Below, in pieces: positions 35,201-43,948 of a stretch of 64,000 bases of DNA. The stretch is from Bog-756 sp963837805 (GTDB taxonomy: Bacteria; Actinomycetota; Acidimicrobiia; Acidimicrobiales; RAAP-2). The stretch's first letter is position 1. Each line of letters opens with the position of its first letter. The stretch lies in the NCBI GenBank assembly GCA_963837805.1, contig CAWIOU010000023.1:186001-250000 (forward strand), written 5' to 3'. Made by a program: the position numbers and the translations under genes. The notes below the pieces were generated by a model. The model saw only the letters and a program-made list of their open reading frames with translations, ran no database searches and was not told the origin of the DNA.

Positions 35201-35920
35201 TCATCGAACGAGCGTCCCGATGGGCTCGCCGGCCAGGGCTTTGTGGATGTTGCCCGGCTCCATCAGGTCGAACACCCTGATGGGCAGGCCGTTGTCCATG
35301 CAGAAGGTGATGGCGGTCAGATCCATCACCCGCAGGTCCTTCGCCACCACCTCCATGAAGGAGATCTCGTCGTAGCGGGTGGCCGTCGGATCGAGCCTGG
35401 GGTCGGCGGAGTACACGCCGTCCACGCCGCCGTGGGTCCCCTTGCACAGGAGCTCGGCTTCGATCTCCGCGCCGCGCAGGGCGGCCGAAGTGTCGGTGGT
35501 GAAGTACGGGTTGCCCATGCCGGCGGCGAACACCACCACCCTGCCCTTCTCCAGGTGGCGGATGGCCCGCCGTCGGATGTAGGGCTCGGCCACTTCGGCC
35601 ATCTGCACGGCCGAGAGCACCCGTGTCGCCTGACCATGGTGCTCGAGCGCATCCTGGAGGGCGAGGGCGTTGATGACCGTGCCCAGCATGCCCATGGTGT
35701 CCGAGGTGGCGCGGTCCATTCCGGCCCCGGCGCCGGTCGTCCCCCTCCAGATGTTGCCCCCACCGACCATGACGGCCAGCTCGAGGTCGAACTCGCTGCG
35801 GGTGTGGGCGATTTCGACGGCCAGACGCTCGACGACGGTGGCGTCGATGGTCTCGTCCGACGCCGATGAGGCCAGTGCCTCCCCCGACATCTTCAGGACG
35901 ATGCGTCTCCGGTCACCCAC
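35201..35920 (-). CDS. pyrH: UMP kinase
   Basis: PyrH phosphorylates UMP to UDP in pyrimidine synthesis and is a homohexameric amino-acid-kinase-fold enzyme. The 239-residue protein has VLKMSGEAL (phosphate loop), VMVGGGNIWRG, ATSDTMGMLGTVINALAL, and GTHGGVDGVYSADPRLDPTA. All are standard. It lies seven bases after tsf in the conserved order rpsB-tsf-pyrH-frr. Confidence 0.96.
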   Translation of the reverse strand: MGDRRRIVLKMSGEALASSASDETIDATVVERLAVEIAHTRSEFDLELAVMVGGGNIWRGTTGAGAGMDRATSDTMGMLGTVINALALQDALEHHGQATRVLSAVQMAEVAEPYIRRRAIRHLEKGRVVVFAAGMGNPYFTTDTSAALRGAEIEAELLCKGTHGGVDGVYSADPRLDPTATRYDEISFMEVVAKDLRVMDLTAITFCMDNGLPIRVFDLMEPGNIHKALAGEPIGTLVR

Positions 35921-35927
35921 CGCGGCC

Positions 35928-36722
35928 TCAGTCGCCGACGACGACCTGGGCGAACCGGGTCACCTTGGCCGACCCCAGGAGCTTGGCGATGGTCTGCTTC
36001 TCGTCCTTCACATAGGGCTGATCGAGGAGGACCCGCTCCTTGTACCAGCCGTTGAGGCGACCCTCGACGATCTTGGGGAGAGCGGCGTCGGGCTTTCCCT
36101 CGTTGCGGGCGATCTTCTCGAAGGTCTGGCGCTCGGCGGCCACCTCGTCCTCGGGGACCTCGTCGCGGGAGATGAAGTCGGGCCGGGCGAAGGCGATGTG
36201 GGCGGCGATGTCATGGGCCAGCTCCGCGGTGCCGCCGTCGAGGGCCACGACCACGGCGTTGACGCCGCGCCCGGCCTGCAGGTGCAGGTAGGAGTCGACC
36301 ACTCCGCCGGCCGGCGCCTCGATGCGGACCACCTGTCCGACCGAGATGTTCTCCTTGAGGGTGATCTTGAGGTTGTCGATGTCCTCGCTGCGCTGGGCGA
36401 TGGCATCCTCCCCCTGTTCGGCCACCAGGTCGGCGAGCGCGGTCACCAGGGCCACGAACTCTTCCGACTTGGCCACGAAGTCGGTCTCCGACCGCAGCTG
36501 CACGATGGAGGCGGCGTTGCCCGAGCGCCCGATGGCCACGGCCCCTTCCGAGGCGTCACGGTCGGCCCGCTTGGCCTGGCTGGCCAACCCCTTCTCCCGC
36601 AGCAGGCGGGCTGCCTTCTCCATGTCTCCGGTCGTCTCGTCGAGCGCGTTCTTGGCATCGAGCATGCCCACGCCGGTCATCTGGCGCAGGTTCTGGACGT
36701 CCTTGGCGGAATACGCAGGCAT
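35928..36722 (-). CDS. tsf: Elongation factor Ts
   Basis: EF-Ts is the nucleotide exchange factor for EF-Tu. The 264-residue protein begins with the UBA-like domain (SAKDVQNLRQMTGVGMLDAKNAL). The EF-Tu-contacting SEGAVAIGR and VQLRSETDFVAKSEEF follow, then the dimerisation and C-terminal modules. ATG 36722 fits the family start; the frame is open further back through rpsB but that is antiphase sequence. It starts four bases after the rpsB stop. Confidence 0.96.
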   Translation of the reverse strand: MPAYSAKDVQNLRQMTGVGMLDAKNALDETTGDMEKAARLLREKGLASQAKRADRDASEGAVAIGRSGNAASIVQLRSETDFVAKSEEFVALVTALADLVAEQGEDAIAQRSEDIDNLKITLKENISVGQVVRIEAPAGGVVDSYLHLQAGRGVNAVVVALDGGTAELAHDIAAHIAFARPDFISRDEVPEDEVAAERQTFEKIARNEGKPDAALPKIVEGRLNGWYKERVLLDQPYVKDEKQTIAKLLGSAKVTRFAQVVVGD

Positions 36723-36726
36723 CGGG

Positions 36727-37779
36727 TCAGGCCTCCTCGGTGGTCGGGGCCGGCGCCTCGGCGACGGGAGCCGGTGCCTCGGCGGCGGTGGGCGGCGTCG
36801 GCGTCGCCTCAGCGACGGGAGCGGGCTCGGGTGCTGCAGGTGGTGGGGTCGGTGCCGCCTCGGTCGCCGCCGGGGCGGACGCGGTGGCGACGGGAGCCGC
36901 CTCGGTCGCACCGGCTGGGGTGGCCGACTCGTCGGCACCGGCGGGGGGAGTGCCGTCGACCGGCGCCGGCACGGCCTCGGCCGCGGGAGCGGCGGAGGAA
37001 GCGGCGGTGGCATCCTCGACGGCCGGGGCCGGCGGGGGCGGGATGGGGGCAGAGGTGGCCGGGGCGGCGGCAGCCGGCGGTGCCGGCCGTTGCTGGGCGA
37101 CGAACCGGCCTTCCACCACGGCATCGGCCACCACCCGGCACAGGAGGGCACCCGAGCGGATGGCGTCGTCGTTCCCGGGGATGACATGGGTGATCACGTC
37201 GGGGTCGCAGTTGGTGTCGACCACGGCCACCACCGGCAACCCCAGCTTGTTGGCCTCGGTCACCGCGATGTGCTCTTTTTTGGTGTCGATCACGAAGATG
37301 GCGTCGGGGAGCCGCTCGAGACCCCGGATACCGCCGAGGTTGCGCTGGAGCTTCTCCAGCTCCCGGGTGTGGCGCAGGGCTTCCTTCTTCGGCATGGCGT
37401 CGAAGTCACCGGCCTTCTGCATGGCCTCGAATTCCTTCATCCGCTTGACCCGGGTCGAGACTGTCTGGAAGTTGGTCAGCATGCCGCCCAGCCAGCGCTC
37501 GTTCACGTAGGGCATCCCACAGGCTTCGGCATAGATGGCCACCGGCCCCTGGGTCTGCTTCTTGGTGCCCACGAACAAGATGGTGCCGCCACCGGCGACG
37601 AGATCACGGATGTATCCGTAGGACTCCTCGATCCCCTTCATCGTCTGACGGAGGTCGATCAGGTAGATACCGTTGCGTTCCCCGAGGATGAACCGGCGCA
37701 TCTTGGGATTCCAACGGCGGGTCTGGTGCCCGAAGTGGACGCCCGCGCCCAACAGTTGCTTCATCGTTACGACGGCCAT
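36727..37779 (-). CDS. rpsB: 30S ribosomal protein uS2 with Ala/Pro-rich tail
   Basis: S2 is a head protein of the 30S subunit. Residues 1 to about 230 are a normal uS2: VTMKQLLGAGVHFGHQTRRWNPKM, ILFVGTKKQTQGPV, NERWLGGMLTNF, and DAIFVIDTKKEH. A tail of about 120 residues composed almost only of Ala, Pro, Thr, Val and Glu follows. It is likely disordered and exposed. ATG 37779 has AGGAG seven bases upstream. The gap of 185 bases upstream must hold its promoter and leader; a CCCC/GGGG hairpin lies at about 37818-37834, but no known leader motif was identified. Confidence 0.95.
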   Translation of the reverse strand: MAVVTMKQLLGAGVHFGHQTRRWNPKMRRFILGERNGIYLIDLRQTMKGIEESYGYIRDLVAGGGTILFVGTKKQTQGPVAIYAEACGMPYVNERWLGGMLTNFQTVSTRVKRMKEFEAMQKAGDFDAMPKKEALRHTRELEKLQRNLGGIRGLERLPDAIFVIDTKKEHIAVTEANKLGLPVVAVVDTNCDPDVITHVIPGNDDAIRSGALLCRVVADAVVEGRFVAQQRPAPPAAAAPATSAPIPPPPAPAVEDATAASSAAPAAEAVPAPVDGTPPAGADESATPAGATEAAPVATASAPAATEAAPTPPPAAPEPAPVAEATPTPPTAAEAPAPVAEAPAPTTEEA

Positions 37780-37940
37780 GACAGTGCTCCTTGGTACGGT
37801 TGTCGTTCACCGACCGCTGCACCCCTGGCAAAGGGGCGACCGTGGACGCGGCCGGGTGCGAAAGAGATCCCGCTTGTGCGCCCCGTCGGTTGACGGAGCC
37901 CTCCCATGCTAGTGCGAGCGGAACCGGGGCTCCACTCGGA

Positions 37941-37958
37941 GGGCCCGGTCCCGGGCCC
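37941..37958. other. GC-rich hairpin between whiG and rpsB
   Basis: GGGCCCGG-TC-CCGGGCCC is a near-perfect palindrome just past the whiG stop. It has no U-run on the minus strand, so it is at best a weak terminator or pause site. It could also be a coincidence of high GC content. Confidence 0.3.
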
Positions 37959-37964
37959 GACGGG

Positions 37965-38843
37965 TCAGCCGGCGGCCCTGGTGGCGACCCGCTTCGAACC
38001 CGAGGTCGAGGCTGACGTCCCCGAGGCCGCCTTCGGACTGGGCTCGGAAGGCCGCCGGCCCGTGCCCTCGGGCCGATCGGCCAGCTTGGCCCGGAGCTGC
38101 AGCACCGCCTTGGTGTGGATCTGGCACACCCGGGATTCGGTCACACCGAGGATGTCCCCGATCTCAGCCAGGGTCAGGCCTTCGTAGTAGTAGAGGGTGA
38201 GGACCGTCTTCTCCCGTTCGGCCATCTGGCTGACCGCCTGGATCAGCGCCTCTTTGGTCTCTTTCACCTCGAAGGTGTCCATGGGGCCGGCATTGCTGTC
38301 GGGCAGGGTCTCCCCCAGCGTCGAACGATCGGACCGGTCGCCGCCTCGGAACACCTCGTCCAACGCCACCACGCCCACGAAGGAGATCTTCCGCAACGCC
38401 GTCTGGAACTCGGCATCGGTCATCTCGAGGTCGGCCGCCACCTCGGTGTCGGTGGGTGTCCGGTGCAAGGTGGCCTCGAGCTTGGCATACGACTGCTCCA
38501 CGGCCCGGGCCTTGGCCCGCACCGAGCGCGGGACCCAGTCGATGGAGCGGAGCTCGTCGATGATGGCGCCCTTGATGCGCGGGATGGCGTAGGTCTCGAA
38601 TTTGATGTTCCGGAGGGGCTCGAAGCGCTCGATGGCGTCGATCAGCCCGATGATCCCGTAGCTGGCCAGGTCGGCCTCGTCGACGTGGCGGGGAAGACCG
38701 ACGGACACCCGGCCGGCCACGTACTTGACCACCGGGGCGTAGTGGACAATGAGCTGGTCGCGCAGCTTGCGCTCCCCGGTCTCCTTGTACTCGGCCCACA
38801 GTGCGTCGATGCCGTGTCCCACCGTGTCTCGTTGCGTCGGCAA
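37965..38843 (-). CDS. whiG: FliA/WhiG-type RNA polymerase sigma factor
   Basis: This group 3 sigma-70 factor has region 2 (LRDQLIVHYAPVVKYVAGRV, then ASYGIIGLIDAIERFEP), region 3 (GAIIDELRSIDWVPRSVR, a WhiG/FliA hallmark) and region 4 (LYYYEGLTLAEIGDILGVTESRVCQIHT). The C-terminal 40 residues are a basic low-complexity tail. WhiG controls sporulation in Streptomyces and lies next to rpsB there, as here; FliA-type factors elsewhere control flagella. No flagellar or spore gene is in the window, so the regulon is unknown. It lies eight bases after the recombinase gene. Confidence 0.88.
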   Translation of the reverse strand: MPTQRDTVGHGIDALWAEYKETGERKLRDQLIVHYAPVVKYVAGRVSVGLPRHVDEADLASYGIIGLIDAIERFEPLRNIKFETYAIPRIKGAIIDELRSIDWVPRSVRAKARAVEQSYAKLEATLHRTPTDTEVAADLEMTDAEFQTALRKISFVGVVALDEVFRGGDRSDRSTLGETLPDSNAGPMDTFEVKETKEALIQAVSQMAEREKTVLTLYYYEGLTLAEIGDILGVTESRVCQIHTKAVLQLRAKLADRPEGTGRRPSEPSPKAASGTSASTSGSKRVATRAAG

Positions 38844-38851
38844 TTCTCCCC

Positions 38852-39733
38852 TTAGGCCCGTGGATGTGTTCCCGAATAGACAGTCAGCAACCGCTCCTTG
38901 CTTACATGAGTGTAGACCTGCGTGGTCTGCAAGCTGGCGTGACCCAGCAGTTCCTGCACCACACGCAGGTCGGCGCCCCCGTCGAGGAGGTGGGTGGCGA
39001 AGCTGTGGCGGAGGGCGTGGGGGTGGGTGGGGACCGGTGACCGCCGGTCGAGCAGCCGCCTGACGTCCCTCGGGCCGAGGCGGTTGCCCCGGCTGTTGTA
39101 GAAGAGCGCTCCGGGGGGGCTGCCCTCACGGGTCAGGGCCGACCTCGGTGCGCCCAGCCAGGCGCGAATCGCCTCGGCGCACCGGTCGTGGAGGAGCACC
39201 TGGCGCTGTTTGGAGCCCTTGCCGGTGACCATGACCACCCGCCGGGCGAGGTCCACGTGGCCGACGTCGAGGCCGCACAGCTCGGCCACCCGCAACCCGC
39301 TCCCGTAGAGCAGCTCGAGCACGGCGTCGTCCCGGCGATCGACCTCGGGCGTGGCCCCGGCAACGGCGTGGGCCGTCGGCTCCAGCAACTCGTCCAGCTC
39401 GGCGTGGCCGAGGACCCGGGGGAGGCGGGAGTCGGGTGCCGGCGCCGACAGGCGGGCCGACGGGTCGGCGTCGACCAGGCCCCGTTGCGCGCACCACTGG
39501 AAGTACGACCTGAGGGAGGCCGCCGTCCGGGCGATGGTGGCCCTCGAGTACCGGCGGGTGGCCAGGAAGGCGAGGTACCGGCGCAGGAGCATCCGGTCGA
39601 CGTCACCGGGGCCCTCGGCCCCGCCCCGGCCGGCCCACTCGGCGAACCGCTCGGTGTCCGACGAGTACGCCCGCACCGAGGCCGGCGACAGACCGCCCAC
39701 CGACCGCCGGAACGCTTCGATCTCCCAGGGCAC
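38852..39733 (-). CDS. xerC: XerC/XerD-type tyrosine recombinase
   Basis: Xer recombinases resolve chromosome dimers at dif. The 293-residue protein has an N-terminal SAM-like core-binding domain (LSPASVRAYSSDTERFAEW) and a complete catalytic set: R148, K172, H239, R242, H265 and Tyr274 in TTQVYTHV. The length and position in the core genome, next to whiG, fit a housekeeping Xer protein and not a phage integrase. The start is GTG 39733, giving MPWEIEAFRR; the longer frame adds atypical residues. XerC and XerD cannot be told apart here, so the symbol is provisional. Confidence 0.85.
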   Translation of the reverse strand: MPWEIEAFRRSVGGLSPASVRAYSSDTERFAEWAGRGGAEGPGDVDRMLLRRYLAFLATRRYSRATIARTAASLRSYFQWCAQRGLVDADPSARLSAPAPDSRLPRVLGHAELDELLEPTAHAVAGATPEVDRRDDAVLELLYGSGLRVAELCGLDVGHVDLARRVVMVTGKGSKQRQVLLHDRCAEAIRAWLGAPRSALTREGSPPGALFYNSRGNRLGPRDVRRLLDRRSPVPTHPHALRHSFATHLLDGGADLRVVQELLGHASLQTTQVYTHVSKERLLTVYSGTHPRA

Positions 39734-39978
39734 GTGCAAAACAGTACCTGTCCGGGCCAGACGGATCGGGCACCTCCGGCACCGGCGGTGGTGGCCCGGC
39801 CCGGTGTCATCCCCGCAGATGCGGAGCCACCATTCCGGGCGCAGCAAGGTCGGGAGGGCTATCGTCTGGCTGTCACGTCACCGTTCCTCGTCCACACGGC
39901 GGGTCACGACCGACAAGCAGTGCCATTGCGTGAGGCCGGCGAACCCGTTTCGATCCGGTCCCTGCCCAAAGGGGGAAT

Positions 39979-41655
39979 ATGTCAGATCGAATCGACCGTC
40001 GCTCGTTCTTGGCCCGGGGGGCGGCCACCGGAGTGGGCATCGCCGCCATCGGCGCCGGCGGCGGCATCCTCGACGCGTGCAGTTCGGGATCAGGTTCGAG
40101 TTCGACGACCGGCACCGGCGGCCATCCGGACGGCATCACCACGGCCACCCCCAAGAAGGGTGGTCAGCTCATCTTCGGCACCGAGGCGGAGGAGAAGGGC
40201 TTCAGCACCACCCAGGGCACCTTCGACACCAGCGGGATCCTGTACGCCCGCACCGTCTTCGACCCGCTGGCCATCATCGACATCAACGGCAACGTCCAGC
40301 CCTACCTGGCCCAGTCGATCACCCCCAACACCGACTACACGGTGTGGACGATCACCATGCGACCCAACCTGGTCTTCCACAACGGTGCCCCGTGCGACGG
40401 AGCCGCCGTGGCCGAGAACTTCGCCCTCCAGCAGGCCTCGGGTCTGACCGGTCCGGCGTTCACCACCATCGCCAACGTCTCGGTGCCCAGTTCGCTGGTG
40501 GTCACCGTCACCATGAAGACGCCCTGGGTGCCGTTCGACTTCTACCTGGCCGGCGGGATCGGTGGCCAGATCGCCTTCATCGCCGAGCCCACCTGGCTCA
40601 AGTCAGGCAGCCAGACCAACCCGATCGGCACCGGTCCCTTCGTCTTCCAGACCTGGGAACCGAACAGCCACTTCACCGCCACCGCCAACCCGCACTACTG
40701 GCGCCCCGGTCTCCCGTTCCTCGGCAGCGTCACCTACAAGCCCATCCCCGACAGCGAGCAGCTCCTCAACACCCTCGAGTCGGGTGGGGTGGACATCATC
40801 CACACCTCGACCATCCAGGTGACCAGCCAACTCCGGGCCAACAGCTCGCTGGGCTACACCGACGACTCCAAGCACGTGGCCGGGGAGCCGGACATGAACT
40901 GTGTCCTGCTCAACCTGTCCAAGCCGCCCTTCAACAATCTCAAGGTCCGCCAGGCGGCAGCCATGGCGGTGAGCTCGGCCGAGTACGCCAAGGTCATCGA
41001 CCAAGGCATCAGCCCGACCTCCAACGGCCCCTTCGTCAGCGGCTCGCCGTACTTCGCCCCCACCGGCTACCCCGAGCCCAATCCGACCAAGGCCAAGCAG
41101 CTGGTCAGCGAGGTCCATCAGGAGACCGGGCAGCCGGTGGTGGTGACCATCAACCACACCCCCGACCCCAGTGCCACCCGGGACGCCGAGTTCGTCCAGC
41201 AGCAACTGCAGGCGGCGGGCATGCAGGTTACCCTCAGCCCGGTCCAGCAGGCCGACATCATCAGCACGGCACTCCTCGGAACCTTCGAGGCCCAGATGTG
41301 GCGGCAGTTCGGAGCGGTCAATCCCGACCTCAACTACATCTTCTGGAGCCCCACCAACGCCGTCCAGGCCGGGTTCGCCATCAACATGGCCCGGAACACC
41401 GACCCCAACATGGAAGCGGCCCTGCTCAAGGGACGCCAGTCCCCGGGCCAGTCCGACCGGGTGACGGCCTACCAGGAAGTGGGCCGGCTCATGGGTTCGG
41501 ACATCCCCTACGTCTGGACCGACCGCACCGTCTGGTCCATCGGGGCCCAGCCCAAGGTGCAGAATTGGAACAACCCGACCACACCGGCGGGCAAGCCGGC
41601 GTTCGGCATGATCACCGGCGCCATCTGGCCCACCCAGATCTGGCTGAGCTCCTGA
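39979..41655 (+). CDS. ABC transporter substrate-binding protein (family 5), Tat lipoprotein
   Basis: The 558-residue protein belongs to the peptide/nickel/oligopeptide-binding SBP_bac_5 family. It begins with a twin-arginine signal (DRRSFLARG, Arg 7 and 8) followed by ILDACSSG, where Cys34 would be lipidated. The family core includes VFDPLAIID, VWTITMRPNLVFHNG, and GTGPFVFQTWEPNSHFTATANPHYW. It should bind a peptide or similar ligand outside the cell. No permease or ATPase genes are adjacent, so it is an orphan that either shares a transporter elsewhere or acts as a sensor. GGGGG precedes ATG 39979. Confidence 0.9.
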   Translation: MSDRIDRRSFLARGAATGVGIAAIGAGGGILDACSSGSGSSSTTGTGGHPDGITTATPKKGGQLIFGTEAEEKGFSTTQGTFDTSGILYARTVFDPLAIIDINGNVQPYLAQSITPNTDYTVWTITMRPNLVFHNGAPCDGAAVAENFALQQASGLTGPAFTTIANVSVPSSLVVTVTMKTPWVPFDFYLAGGIGGQIAFIAEPTWLKSGSQTNPIGTGPFVFQTWEPNSHFTATANPHYWRPGLPFLGSVTYKPIPDSEQLLNTLESGGVDIIHTSTIQVTSQLRANSSLGYTDDSKHVAGEPDMNCVLLNLSKPPFNNLKVRQAAAMAVSSAEYAKVIDQGISPTSNGPFVSGSPYFAPTGYPEPNPTKAKQLVSEVHQETGQPVVVTINHTPDPSATRDAEFVQQQLQAAGMQVTLSPVQQADIISTALLGTFEAQMWRQFGAVNPDLNYIFWSPTNAVQAGFAINMARNTDPNMEAALLKGRQSPGQSDRVTAYQEVGRLMGSDIPYVWTDRTVWSIGAQPKVQNWNNPTTPAGKPAFGMITGAIWPTQIWLSS

Positions 41656-41667
41656 TCCATGCGGCCT

Positions 41668-41686
41668 CCCGCCCCGTAGCGGCGGG
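41668..41686 (+). terminator. Weak terminator-like hairpin after the substrate-binding protein
   Basis: CCCGCC-CCGTAGC-GGCGGG forms a six-base-pair stem right after the stop codon, followed by TT and then GC-rich sequence. Without a U-run it is only a possible terminator or pause site between the solute-binding gene and the response regulator. Confidence 0.3.
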
Positions 41687-41709
41687 TTGGGCCGTGCCAT
41701 GATCGGACC

Positions 41710-42387
41710 ATGAGCCGCATCCTGGTGGTCGAGGACGACGAGCGGATCCGGTCCTCCATGCGCCTCGCCCTCGAGGACGAGGGGTACACCGTCGAGGATG
41801 TGGGCAGCGGCGAGGAGGCCCTGGCCCGGTTCGAGGAGGAGCCTTTCGAGCTGGTGCTCATCGACCTGATGCTGCCCGGCGTCGACGGCTTCGAGACCTG
41901 CCGCGAGCTCCGTCGTCACAGCACGGTGCCGGTCATCATGGTCACCGCCCGGTCCGACACTCATGACGTGGTAGCCGGCCTGGAGGCCGGCGCCGACGAC
42001 TATGTGACCAAGCCCTTCGTGGCCAAGGAGTTGGCGGCGCGGATCCGGGCCCTCCTCCGGCGGTCGCGGCCGGTGGACGCCGGGGGTTCGGCGGTCAGCT
42101 TCGGGGACGTCGAGATCGAACCCGACGCCGGCGTGGTGCGCCGGAAAGGCGAGGAGGTCCACTGCACCCGGACCGAATTCCGGCTCTTGTGCGAGCTGGC
42201 CGATCACCCCGGCAAGGTCCTCAGCCGCGAGCACCTCCTCGAGCAGGTGTGGGGCTACGACTACTTCGGGGACGGGCGTCTGGTCGATGTCCATGTCCGC
42301 CGGTTGCGAACCAAGGTGGAGCCCGACCCGGCCAACCCGCGCTACATCCTCACCGTCCGGGGCATGGGCTACAAGCTGGCGGTCTGA
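41710..42387 (+). CDS. OmpR/PhoB-family response regulator, MtrA-like
   Basis: The 225-residue protein has a receiver domain with acidic pair E8-D9-D10, phosphoacceptor D52 (LIDLMLPG), T79 and K101 (VTKPF). A winged-helix DNA-binding domain follows (RTEFRLLCELADHPGKVLSREHLLEQVWGY). The sequence RSDTHDVVAGLEAGADDYVTKPF and the ending ILTVRGMGYKL closely resemble MtrA, the essential actinobacterial regulator of cell-wall and division genes. A sensor kinase follows after three bases, then a GerMN lipoprotein, matching mtrA-mtrB-lpqB order. Orthology is inferred from memory and context. Confidence 0.88.
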   Translation: MSRILVVEDDERIRSSMRLALEDEGYTVEDVGSGEEALARFEEEPFELVLIDLMLPGVDGFETCRELRRHSTVPVIMVTARSDTHDVVAGLEAGADDYVTKPFVAKELAARIRALLRRSRPVDAGGSAVSFGDVEIEPDAGVVRRKGEEVHCTRTEFRLLCELADHPGKVLSREHLLEQVWGYDYFGDGRLVDVHVRRLRTKVEPDPANPRYILTVRGMGYKLAV

Positions 42388-42390
42388 CCG

Positions 42391-43948
42391 GTGGCCCCGG
42401 CCCCGGCCCCGTCCCCGACTTCGCCGGAACCGGGCGCCGGCGCACCCACGGTGAACGGGTCGGCCCCGGAGCGGGCGTCCCGGCGGGACCCCCGCCGGCA
42501 TCTCTCGGGAGGCCTCGGCCTCCGGGCCCGGGTGACGGCGACGTTTGCCATCGGGGCCCTGGCCCTGTCCACGATCATGGCCGGCATCACCTACTTCACC
42601 GCCCGCCAGAGCTTCCTCAACGAACGCCAGACCACCGATCAACGCCAGGCGTTCGCCAACGCCTCCCTGATCCAGAACTCGCTCCGGTCGCCGGGGATCA
42701 ACGTCGACCAGCTGCTCGAGCAGGCCGACACGTTGCCCGGTTCGCGCTCGGTCCTGCGCAACGACGGGCAGTGGTATGCCACGTCGATCTCGGTGGGCCG
42801 GAGCGCAATCCCCAGCCAGGAGCGGAACCTGGTGCTGTCGGGTGCCCCGGCTTCGCAGCTCTTCTCGATCAACGGGACCCCCCAGCTGGTGATCGGCGTG
42901 CCCCTTCCCGCGGTGCACGCCGCCTATTTCGAGGTCTTCTCCCTCGACGAGCTGGAAGGGACCCTGCGCACCCTGGCCTTCGCCCTGGCCGCCGCCGCCC
43001 TGGTGACCACGGTGGCCGGGGCCGTCGCTCGGCCGCTGGGCCAGCGGGCGGGCCCTGCGCCCGCTGTCCGGGGTGACCGAGGCCGCGGTGGCCATCGCCG
43101 GCGGCCAGCTGGACACCAGGGTGGAAGCGGGCGACGACGTCGACCTCCAGGAGCTGGCCTCGGCGTTCAACCAGATGACCGCCAACCTCCAGGACCGGAT
43201 CGAGCGGGAGGCCCGCTTCACGTCGGACGTCAGCCACGAGCTGCGGTCGCCGCTGACCACCCTGTCGGCGACGGTGGGCGTGCTCGAAGGGCATCGTGAC
43301 GAGCTGGGCCCCCGGGCGCGGAGCGCGCTGGACCTGCTCGACGGCGATCTCCAACGATTCACCCGGATGGTGGACGACCTGCTGGAGATCTCACGGTTCG
43401 ATGCCGGTTCGGCCGAGCTCTCCCTCGACGAGGTCGACCCCGGAGAACTGGTGCGCCACACGGTGGCCGCCTCGGTTCCCACCGAGGAGAACGGACGCCG
43501 GGGTCCGGTCACCATCCCGGTGGTGGTCTCCCCGGACGTGGAAGGTCTCCGGCTCCGGGTGGACAAGCGCCGGTTCGAACGGGTGATGGCCAACCTGTTC
43601 GAGAACGCGTCACTGTACGCCGGCGGGGTGACCCGGGTCCTCGTGGACCGTGATCCGCACGACCCCGATGACACCCGGCCCCCGTCGCGCATCCGGGTCG
43701 TGGTGGAGGACCACGGACCGGGGATCCCGCTGGCCGAACGCCTCCACCTCTTCGAGCGGTTCTACCGGGGCAGCCGGGCCGGCCAGCGGGCTTCGAGCGA
43801 CGGCACCGGCCTCGGGCTGTCCCTGGTGGCCGAGCACGTGCGGCTGCACGGCGGCTCGGTGTGGATCGAGGACGCCCCCGGCGGCGGGTCTCGGTTCATC
43901 GTCGAGCTGCCGTTCGCCTCCGACGACGCGCCATGGAGCATGTCGTGA
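42391..43948 (+). pseudogene. MtrB-like sensor histidine kinase, one-base frameshift
   Basis: The first 212 codons from GTG 42391 encode TM1 (about 49-70), an extracytoplasmic segment of about 120 residues and TM2 (about 193-213). Near 43030 the coding signal jumps to the next frame, which continues GRWASGRALRPLSGVTEAA (HAMP), SDVSHELRSPLTTL (H box), RVMANLFENAS (N box), VEDHGPGIP and GTGLGLSLV (G boxes). One extra base in GCCGTCGCTCGG explains the break. All functional parts are present, so a sequencing or assembly error is as likely as true inactivation. The partner regulator lies directly upstream. Confidence 0.85.

Noticed and set aside
39351..41702. Plus-strand open frame of 783 codons
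   Set aside because: It overlaps xerC antisense and the substrate-binding protein in another frame. The composition is Gln/Arg/His-rich and shows no domain.
40603..43692. Minus-strand open frame of 1,029 codons
   Set aside because: It lies opposite the substrate-binding protein and the two-component genes, which have clear family motifs. Its composition is antisense-like, as expected from high GC content.
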